Both the position numbers and the translations under genes were made by a program. Below, piece by piece: positions 17,401 through 23,721 of a DNA stretch of 64,000 bases. The DNA comes from Leptolyngbya sp. SIOISBB (GTDB lineage Bacteria; Cyanobacteriota; Cyanobacteriia; Phormidesmidales; Phormidesmidaceae), in NCBI GenBank assembly GCA_010671905.1, contig JAAHII010000001.1, forward strand, positions 3,906,001-3,970,000. The letters run 5' to 3'. Numbering within the stretch: the stretch's first letter is position 1; the number at the start of each line of letters is the position of its first letter. The notes beneath the pieces are model-generated. The model was given only the letters and a program-made list of their open reading frames with translations. It searched no databases and was not told where the DNA came from.

Positions 17401-20215
17401 GTGTACCTTGTCCAGGAGAAGTGGGTGTTAGCTGATGATCGCTTTCAACGTTGCCAACCGAAATGTCTTGGCGTTGAATGGGCAGGTGATCGGCCGCCGC
17501 TGCTGGACCGCTCGCCGTATCCGTCGGCGTCGCCTGTCCAGCGGGCGATCGCTGCACTGTGGTTGAACCAGACGAGTTTTCAGAGGCCGAGTCTGGGATT
17601 GGTGGTGTCGGTGTTGCGGTCTGCCGTTGCGCCTTTACGTTCGGCACATCGGCAATGGCTTCCTGGTTACCCTCAGGTGCTGGTACTGCTTGTCGTTGCA
17701 GCGGCATGGCCGTTTCTGCGGCTGGGTCTACTGGCTGGGTGGTATCTGATTGAATCGTGGGAGCTGCCGCTGCCGGGTTGCGGGACGGTTGGGCAGTTGG
17801 AGGAACACTCGGCGCATCGGCTTGGGGTTGAAGGGGAACAACATTTTCTACCGGTGCAGCAGAGATCCCTTCGGTTGCCGCTGCTCGTTGGATGGGGGAT
17901 ACTCCAGGCTCTGCTGCCGCATCTGAGGATGGCGGTGATGCGATCGCGGCTCTTTGAACTGAGGACTGTTGGGTGCCACTCACGGGGATAGCAGAGGGCG
18001 GCGGCTGTGTTTCCGGGGTCGCTTGGGGCTGGATCGCAGGTGAATCTGGACTGTTGGTAGCTGGGGAACTCGCGCCTGGGGATTCTGCAGTCGGGCCAGT
18101 TGCCGAGTGAGTTTGTAATTGAACTGTCGGCTGATCTTCAGAGAGGGGGGTCGGGGCTGCTGGCTGTGGCGTGGGCGCAGCCGGTCCGGCAGGCGATCGC
18201 TGGATTGATGCCGTTGGCATTGCTGTAGCAGCCGAGGGCGGCGTGGGCAATTGTGCTGGTGCCGTTTCGCTTTTGAGTTGAAGATTGGGATCAGCTGTTT
18301 CTGTGGCCTCAGCATGAGGCTGGCGTTGCAGCAGCTGAGGCGACGTGGCACTTGGAGTCGCTGCTGGGGCCAGTGGTGCCGCACTGGGCGAAGGGGGGGA
18401 AGCGGACTGTGGCGTGGGCGCAGCCTGTCCGGCGGGCGATCGCTGCACGTCCACACTTTCATGGCCTGCAGCATTGGCGGTTGCAGAGGCCGTTGGCAGT
18501 TGCGCATCGACGGTTTGGGCCTGAATCATCGTACTGCCGCTTACGCGAGAGTCTGGGCTAGTCGGTTGAGGTGTGGGCGCAGCCTGTCCGGCGGGCGATC
18601 GCTGCACATCCACACTTTCATGGCCTGCAGCATTGGCGGTTGCAGAGGCCGTTGGCGGTTGCGCGTCAACGGTTTGGGCCTGAATCGTTGTACTGCCGTT
18701 TACGCGAGAGTCTGGGCCATTGGGTTGAGGTGTGGGCGTAGCCGGTCCGGCGGACAATTGCTGAATGGACGTGGTTTCTTCTGAATGCTGCGTGGGCGTA
18801 TCAGTACTGGCAGTCGTTGGCACGGTGGGCGTAGCCGGTTCCACCTGTCTTTGTATCGGCTCAGCCGACTCAGACGTGGCTGTTGGCACCTTGGCGGTGG
18901 GGGTTGTTGTCGTGCTGTTGGCGGCGGCTTGGGGCTGCTGTGGTGTGGGCGCTGCCGGTCCAGAGGGCGATCGCTGAATGGAGGGGGCAGTTGCCTCTGT
19001 TGGTGTCGAGGACGAAGCTGCAGAGGTAGGATCGGCACCTGTCTGCGACGGTGTTGGACTAGTGGTAGGCGGCGGCGTGGGCGCTGTCGGTCCAGAGGGC
19101 GATCGCTGGACCGGCACAGCCGCTGACTCGGCGGCCTGGGTGGTTGCGGTTCCCGGGTGGGGGGCGGCGGCTTGCCGTTGTACTGGTGACGAACGGGGAG
19201 TCGGCCCGGCCTCCTGAGATGCAGTTGCCCCAGGGGTATGGACATCGCTTTGGGGCTGCACCGTGGGCTCCGGTGCTGACGCTTGAGAGGATGTGACCTG
19301 GCGCGGTTGATTGGTGCCGGAATCAACAACCTGACGCTGGGCCGCGAGTGGAGTCTCAGCGGTTGGTATGGAGTTTGAGGTTGCCTCCGGCGGGGCTGTC
19401 GACTGCCGTTGGATCGACGGGGGCACGGTCGGCGGCGATGGAGCCGCCACCCTGGGGGCAGCGACGTCAGGATTTGTTTGCGTTTGGACTGCGGGGATGG
19501 CACCCGGGGAGGGAGCCGGATGACTCGATGATGGTGGCGGTGCCGCAGCCCCAGCGGAACTAGACTCTGCCGCCATTTTTGCCTGAGCGCCATCAGGAGC
19601 ACTCGACGGCAGCGCTGTGATCGGGGCATTAGCGGGGGGCGGGCCAGACTCAGCGGCGGCGCGCTGTACTGTCGGTGGCGCAGGAGTCGTTGCGGGGGAG
19701 GGCGAATGTTGAGCAGGGGCGGGAGCTGCTGTAGCGGCAGGTTGTCCGGTCTGGGCCGGTGGAGATGTGTCGGGGGCTGACGGATTACTCTGAGCCTGAA
19801 CTGTGGGGCCAGGGGCTGACGATATTGGCGGCGTGGTGTTGATGGCAGGATCAACCGTTTGACGCTGGATAATCGGTGGGGACTCCGGGGTCGGAGTCGT
19901 TGTTGATGGGGGCTCGTGCGTGGCTGATGACTGCTGTTGTATTGAGGTAGGTGCGGTCGGCGGAGAGTCGGCCGCAGTCAATGGGGCAGCGGAGCCAGCA
20001 TGCGTTTGCGTTTGTACGGATGGGGTGGTGCCGGGATGGGGAGACGCGGGGCTCGCTGGCGATCGCTCCGTCGCGCTAGGAGGACTGGACTCTGTCGCCG
20101 GTTTGGCTTGCACGGGTGTCTGATGAGTGGGTTCCGTAGGGCTCGACGATGCTGCAGTGGGGGCGGCATTCGGGGGCAGTGGGCCAGACTCTGCAGCGGC
20201 AGGCTGTACCGTCAC
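14474..20215 (-). CDS. Giant Pro/Ser/Thr/Gln/Ala-rich repeat protein of the CIS cluster
   Basis: 1913 codons from a GTG at 20215, which has no ribosome site. Residues ~1-1590 are low-complexity P/S/T/A/Q with about a dozen near-copies of (I/V)QRSP(A/S)GxAAPTP, plus many VQxQ and IQRQ variants at 30-50 residue spacing. The last ~300 residues differ: a strongly acidic helical region (LEEALAEEDEEFQTELADSL and others) then a basic end LSREIYTLVRQRISRDRERQ...FYAGRLPW. The C-terminal motif resembles the end of the 137-aa protein upstream. It sits between tube and adaptor genes, so it may be a CIS tether, tape-measure-like or cargo/adaptor protein (inference). Frame analysis suggests that its true N-terminus is the ORF at 20212-20502, joined by a frameshift. 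Confidence 0.8.
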   Translation of the reverse strand: MTVQPAAAESGPLPPNAAPTAASSSPTEPTHQTPVQAKPATESSPPSATERSPASPASPHPGTTPSVQTQTHAGSAAPLTAADSPPTAPTSIQQQSSATHEPPSTTTPTPESPPIIQRQTVDPAINTTPPISSAPGPTVQAQSNPSAPDTSPPAQTGQPAATAAPAPAQHSPSPATTPAPPTVQRAAAESGPPPANAPITALPSSAPDGAQAKMAAESSSAGAAAPPPSSSHPAPSPGAIPAVQTQTNPDVAAPRVAAPSPPTVPPSIQRQSTAPPEATSNSIPTAETPLAAQRQVVDSGTNQPRQVTSSQASAPEPTVQPQSDVHTPGATASQEAGPTPRSSPVQRQAAAPHPGTATTQAAESAAVPVQRSPSGPTAPTPPPTTSPTPSQTGADPTSAASSSTPTEATAPSIQRSPSGPAAPTPQQPQAAANSTTTTPTAKVPTATSESAEPIQRQVEPATPTVPTTASTDTPTQHSEETTSIQQLSAGPATPTPQPNGPDSRVNGSTTIQAQTVDAQPPTASATANAAGHESVDVQRSPAGQAAPTPQPTSPDSRVSGSTMIQAQTVDAQLPTASATANAAGHESVDVQRSPAGQAAPTPQSASPPSPSAAPLAPAATPSATSPQLLQRQPHAEATETADPNLQLKSETAPAQLPTPPSAATAMPTASIQRSPAGPAAPTPQPAAPTPLSEDQPTVQLQTHSATGPTAESPGASSPATNSPDSPAIQPQATPETQPPPSAIPVSGTQQSSVQRAAIASPPSSDAAAEPGVSPIQRAAATEGISAAPVENVVPLQPQADAPSVPPTAQPSRNPAAAAPTIQSDTTQPVDPAAETAMPLQRQAVPAPEGNQEAIADVPNVKAQRQTATPTPPIPDSASENSSGSTTVQRSPAGQATPTDTASGPAAAADHLPIQRQDISVGNVESDHQLTPTSPGQGTHASPPVVQRSPAGQAAPTPNLTAEPAASHGETTIQPQSVPAVTPETMPAAGTAGESTSNIQRSPAGQAAPPPNLTAEPAASHGGTTIQPQAVPAVTPEATPVAGTAGESTSNIQRSPAGQAAPTPHPANSPPSGDAAPLPLQSQTSTAAPPSEVTNSSLSAQSATSLPAVQLSPTGGESTASPAMVQPSPDATPNSLSKPQDNLPIQSQSTTTTTASQTDSSSPTATAPASGEAPSLQQQADNGTREVAQPSLPSSAEVESGTLQRSPQAASQASSPEVPIQQQSTSGQVSAEQAAPSIQPAVTPTDAEQAVGSAPIQRQASTPGAMPEPAEHDLNVQAAPQPSAPRQATSTPAAQNLDTAIQPQASSNVSGLNIQPTSDQVTDTPAPSPAAMPLQPQAAIAPGESSASSRAVNPDAPTIQPRLAQPSAPLPESPSSQAPQLQQQTAPSIETADQSPRQVQRQSEAPTPAPAATPTYPSPDQGLPAIQQLSSEPAAPTPEPISAADPLIQRQATPSSPASVTTSALPTTSPPAEPTPVQSKSAPGNDASAAVTTGSIPESVALQRLPSVTPPSADTTQSSDGIVQPQIAPQSSIPDAAPNLQRQTTPPLVDTQSPASHQAVPAEIQRSPSGQAAPTPDAPTTTPPANPTDSVAAAASLPVQTQEHSTTSPVVTSTPPPLQPSIQSRSTNSDPAAAPVTSTNNPTQGKAPQTGQVQPVQRDATDRAEGDRPIQRVAAVPQQWSSIAQLMGEDTASPPPQKEVTVQREAMTEGDADTESGMAEDATALSSDEWQEQLRNSLQSALPDGDEESQLLVESFLAKAAGFETDYNEFFASTVTERVDNDDDFSEATQELQSESTELTEVTDEQFFEALEEALAEEDEEFQTELADSLKEADLVILEALALRLEDPDDEFLEALAETILEADVEFPEGEYLTQEEATYELETLSREIYTLVRQRISRDRERQGGFYAGRLPW

Positions 20216-20502
20216 TGACGAGTTGGGCGAGGTGCTAGACAGGGGACTGGGGGCGGCGGGGGAGAGGCCTCGGCGGTTGTTTGGGGGGTGCTGGCCGTGC
20301 TCTCTTGTATAGGAACCTCGCTACCCGTCGCCACCCAATGAGCATTGGGAAACGGCTGCAGCACCGTGAGGGATTGGGCGCCCAATGGCGCAATGAGTTT
20401 TGGAGAGATGACAGTTGTGCCTAAACCCTGACTCGCTCCCAACGGTTGCAAATGGGAGGCGTTAGTATCCGCAGCTTGCGATCGCATCAAAGGGCCAGTC
20501 AT
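20212..20502 (-). pseudogene. Likely N-terminal part of the giant repeat protein, separated by a frameshift
   Basis: A 96-codon frame starting MTGPLMRSQAADTN and becoming Ser/Thr/Pro-rich (STASTPQTTAEASPPPP). It then drifts into PCLAPRPTRQ and stops, overlapping the giant ORF by 4 bases. In the giant frame, the residues just before its GTG read SPLSSTSPNSSVTVQP, the same composition. A one-base change in the G/C-rich run at 20244-20262 (minus strand CCCCCGCCGCCCCC) would give one protein of ~2010 aa. Alternatives are a sequencing error, phase-variable slippage, or two genes coupled by ATGA-type overlap; the missing ribosome site at the GTG argues for a frameshift. Confidence 0.65.
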
Positions 20503-20566
20503 CGATACTCACAGTGGCAAAAGTCGGTGGATGTTTACAGGGGTGAGGGGTGTTCAGACATCAGGG

Positions 20567-21085
20567 TTAGCCAAATTCCGCGACTTCGTCTCGGCCACTG
20601 AGCAAGGTGGCTCCCGTGGCGATCGTGGTCGAAACTTCCAAACCTTCAAAAGCGAGCTTGATTTCTTCCATGGCCAGGTTCTTCGCTTTGGCCTTCATCG
20701 CGGGCGCCTTCCAACTGATGGGGAAGGCGCCAATCACCGTCCAACACTGAACGCCATCGCCCGCTGGGTTAAAGACAACAATGCTGATATTGCGGCGAAT
20801 GCCGGGGGTGCTGGGGTCAGGATTCCAGACCTGGCTGATCCAGTCCCAAAACACCATATTGTCCGTGACGCCACGCTTCAGCTTGATTTGCTTGAATTTG
20901 GGTTGCCCGACCAAAATGCGTTCCCGATTGTTGACGCCGCCTTCAAAAAAACGTTTGACTTTCGCCTTATAAGACAGTCCCGAACATTCGCTAAAACAGG
21001 CAGACGGCTCGTTGTCCCCTTCGATGTAGACGTAAAACCGCTGGGACGTCACGTAGTTTTGTAAGTTGTCGAGGGAAAAGGCCAC
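20567..21085 (-). CDS. Contractile injection system inner tube protein (T4 gp19 / Afp1 type)
   Basis: The 172-aa protein has the phage tail tube fold signature: YVTSQRFYVYIEGDNEPSACFSECSGLSYKAKVKRFFEGG near the N-terminus, then GQPKFKQIKLKRGVTDNMVFWDWISQV, VVFNPAGDGVQCWTVIGAFPISWKAPAM and IKLAFEGLEV. In extracellular and thylakoid-anchored injection systems such proteins stack as hexameric rings inside a contractile sheath. The length is normal. It is translated 15 bases after the stop of the 137-aa protein and 64 bases before the giant-protein region, so this is one minus-strand transcription unit. Confidence 0.92.
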   Translation of the reverse strand: MAFSLDNLQNYVTSQRFYVYIEGDNEPSACFSECSGLSYKAKVKRFFEGGVNNRERILVGQPKFKQIKLKRGVTDNMVFWDWISQVWNPDPSTPGIRRNISIVVFNPAGDGVQCWTVIGAFPISWKAPAMKAKAKNLAMEEIKLAFEGLEVSTTIATGATLLSGRDEVAEFG

Positions 21086-21100
21086 GGAAATACTGCCTTG

Positions 21101-21514
21101 CTAGCGTGATTGCTCAGAAGAATGCGGCCGATCGCGATCGCGCCACTGACGTTGATCCGCCTGCCACAGGGCATACACTCGATCGCTGACGCGGCGCATC
21201 AAATGCGGATCCGCGAGTACCTGTCGAGTCGTACGACTCAAACGGCGCTGCGTGCGCGACGAAACTTGCACCCCAGCGGGAGCCGAGTAGCCCGCCGGAT
21301 GGGTCATTCCCGGTAACGGCTGAGTAGTCGAAGGGCGACAGTCACCCCTAGTCAAATTGCGATCGCCCGCCCACGGAAACGGAAAGCGATTCATCGGTTT
21401 GCCCTGGTATCGATCATCCTGATTCATTGTCGCGATCGCGATCGCTAAATTGATTCGACCAAAGTCTAGTTTTTGCGATCGGGGTGCCGGTTGGCGATCT
21501 CTCCAGATCATCAC
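21101..21514 (-). CDS. Small CIS-cluster protein with conserved C-terminal helix
   Basis: 137 aa from 21514; a start at 21427 (MNQDDRYQGK) is also possible and neither has a clear ribosome site. The N-terminal two thirds are Pro/Arg/Gln-rich and look disordered. The C-terminus, DPHLMRRVSDRVYALWQADQRQWRDRDR, is a predicted helix of the (L)xxRVYxLxRxDxRxxRER type that I associate with small conserved proteins next to tail-tube genes in injection-system loci. The end of the giant repeat protein has a similar segment. Its role (assembly chaperone or baseplate docking) is not established. Confidence 0.65.
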   Translation of the reverse strand: MMIWRDRQPAPRSQKLDFGRINLAIAIATMNQDDRYQGKPMNRFPFPWAGDRNLTRGDCRPSTTQPLPGMTHPAGYSAPAGVQVSSRTQRRLSRTTRQVLADPHLMRRVSDRVYALWQADQRQWRDRDRPHSSEQSR

Positions 21515-22294
21515 GATGAGATTGGAAAATCGAGGCCCAGGTGTAGAGCGCGGCTAGCGCGATGTCCGTTGAGTGGAGTACTGGCAACCTTTCAGAAAAT
21601 CTCTGAAAGCCATGCATCCAAAGAGATACGTTTAACTACTGAAATTACCCTATCAGACTCAAAAAGCCAATTCGGAAATAAATCTTGAGAATCTTTTTGG
21701 GAACCCTCAATTCGGGTCTTAAAACCTATACCAGCTTGGATAGTTGAACTGACTGATTCCCTTGGCGGCGGGCTCCTGGGGGAATGACTACTCGGCGAAT
21801 CACGAATGTCCTCAGCAGGTATTTCGCCCCCCATATTGTGCCCCCGCATTTAGCAGCAATTCACCTGGTTTTACCAAACCTTTTCTCGGTTTCTTACCCC
21901 AGCAGGCATCGAGTTAACCTCACCGCCTGCGGCACCTCTCCTTGTCTTTGGCGAAGCCTGCCCAAGTGGCTTAGGAGAGGTTTAGCCCAATCTTCGGAGG
22001 AGAAACCGCTGCCCCCAAAACTGACCCTCCAGTCCCTCTCCTTGACAAGGAGAGGCTCTTGCCCACCACCCGTATCACCCACCCACACTCGACAGCAGTA
22101 CTGATGGTGATACCAACGGTGATTTTCGCCCCCTATTTGTGAACTGACTTTTCCCGTTATCTTTTTGGGAGAAAAATCCGGCAGGATTTGACCACCCTGG
22201 AAGCCTAAAGGCTCGTTGGCAATTCTCAATAATCTCTTGTTGAGAATCGTCTTTACTCCCAGAACCCTTGATATTTGGTTGTTCTAGGACTTAT
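21515..22294. other. Non-coding stretch upstream of the CIS cluster
   Basis: About 780 bp without a gene. Two related blocks, TTTCGCCCCCCATATTGTG near 21824 and TTTCGCCCCCTATTTGTG near 22123, flank a stretch rich in CCTCTCC/GGAGAGG palindromes (about 21925-22060). These look like dispersed cyanobacterial palindromic repeats. The promoter of the CIS unit should lie within 21515-21700, but no box is convincing. No sheath or baseplate gene is seen. Confidence 0.5.
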
Positions 22295-23306
22295 TAACGT
22301 GATGTGCAATTAAGCATTTTCCAAGATCAGGCCTTAAGCAAATCCTCGAATTTCAGGTAGGGCCTGCCTTTGAGGTGATTCAGATAACTCATCACGGTAT
22401 GAGCGAGCACTTTGCGCGCCACCCGGCTGGTCAAGTGCCAGCGGTCTCGGGCACGGATATGCTCGATATCAACCCAGTGACATAAGTGGCCAATGACGGT
22501 TTCGACGAGTTGCCGGTGACGACTGACCGTCTGATTCCATTGCGGGTGATCCTGTTTCATGTTGCGGCGCAGTGGTGTGATCAGGGCCACACCTTGATGA
22601 GCGAGGTCTTCGCGCAGCACCTCTCGGATATAGCCTTTGTCGCCCAGCAACCGACCTTGTAAACCGCTCACTAACTCCGGCACCACATCCCGTTCATCCA
22701 CGTCTGCGGGGGTGACACTCACACTCATAATGAGTCCTTGAGCGTTGATCAGCAGATGGCCACGGAACCCATCAAACGTGCCCAGTTTCGTCGCGGAACT
22801 CCCGTAGCTGGCCTATCCGGCAAACGTTTTCGCCTGGGGTGCGCGTTTGAAACCACAGACTGGCATGGGAAACCCATCAACACGATATAAATCGCTCTCA
22901 TCGGCGCCTCACACTTGCAACAACTGCTGCTGGAGCAGTTGCTTATAGTGCCAAAGATTCGCGGCTTGCCGCACGAAGGTCGTCCGGTCGGGCAAGTCAG
23001 GAAACCAGTCGTGCCAGTGGTGATAGAAGTAGCGCCAGAGTCTGGCATCATCGTGGTGACCCAAAAATTCGCCCACGATTTAGAGCGTCAAGACTTCACT
23101 ATCACTCAGCGCGGGTGCCGCGCCTTTGCTCCGCGGCGGAGAGTGCTGCAATAACGGCGTCAGAACGTATCCACCACCAAGAAGACGGCAATGATAAACT
23201 CGTCGATATCAAACATGGTTTCATCCCTGTAAACGCTTAGAACTGTTGATAGCTCCAGCTTACAGAGATGGAAGCTTTCCTCAATCTTTAGTTGCACATC
23301 GCGTTA
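22295..23306 (-). mobile_element. IS982-family insertion sequence, decayed
   Basis: Imperfect 19-bp terminal inverted repeats bound a 1012-bp element, the usual IS982 size: TAACGTGATGTGCAATTAA at 22295-22313 and the complement of TAACGCGATGTGCAACTAA at 23288-23306 (two mismatches). The enclosed transposase reads right to left. I see no clear target duplication. It separates the CIS cluster from the pseudokinase gene. Confidence 0.85.
22327..23216 (-). pseudogene. IS982 transposase pseudogene
   Basis: Translation from ATG 23216 gives MFDIDEFIIAVFLVVDTF then a stop. Further pieces in shifting frames are PALSDSEVLTL-stop, IVGEFLGHHDDARLWRYF, WFPDLPDRTTFVRQAANLWHYKQLLQQQL, and then an intact 133-codon C-terminal block: LLGDKGYIREVLREDL, LITPLRRNMKQ and RHRQLVETVIGHL. 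The GDKGY and LITxxRxNMK blocks identify IS982. At least four inactivating changes are present, so it cannot make transposase. Confidence 0.85.
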
Positions 23307-23415
23307 GTGGTCTGTCAGTTTTCAATTTGTGAGTTGAGATCTTTTAGAACGATTGCATCATCTAAGCTCGGGATCAGTTCCTGATTGAATCAGGCTCGTC
23401 GCTGTTCAGGACAAA

Positions 23416-23499
23416 TCCCCTCCATGTGAGGGGCTAGGGGTGGGTCAAACTCAGCCGAAAACCCACCCCATCCTCGGGACACCCCTCCCATGGAGGGGA
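23416..23499. repeat. Large imperfect palindrome of the 'cccctcc...ggagggg' type
   Basis: TCCCCTCCATG...GGGGTGGGT on the left is answered by ACCCACCCC...CATGGAGGGGA on the right, about 84 bp with a short centre. It lies in the gene-free stretch 23307-23721, which otherwise shows nothing I can name. Similar C-run/G-run palindromes occur near 13220-13305, 42530-42575 and 57590-57660. Confidence 0.55.
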
Positions 23500-23721
23500 A
23501 AATACGACTCAGTTGCTCAACTCGAATTAACGTTGCATCGCGATCAACCCAGATTTAGAAAACGCACAAAATAAAGCTTGACGCTGCCCTAGTATCAGCT
23601 CAGAAGTCCCCCAGCATCAGGGGCTTAAAGCCCTCCGGGCATACAAAAAGGGGGCACTCAACATTGACAAGAGAAGTCTATTGAGTGCGTTTCCCACGGT
23701 GCTCTCCTGGCGATCTCAGTC

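Noticed and set aside
15297-19563. Long open frames on the opposite strand and in other frames of the giant repeat gene (up to ~380 codons)
   Set aside because: They arise because Pro/Ser/Thr/Gln-rich codons leave few stops in other frames. Their translations are Arg/Pro or Gly/Val-rich repeats with no start signals or domains.
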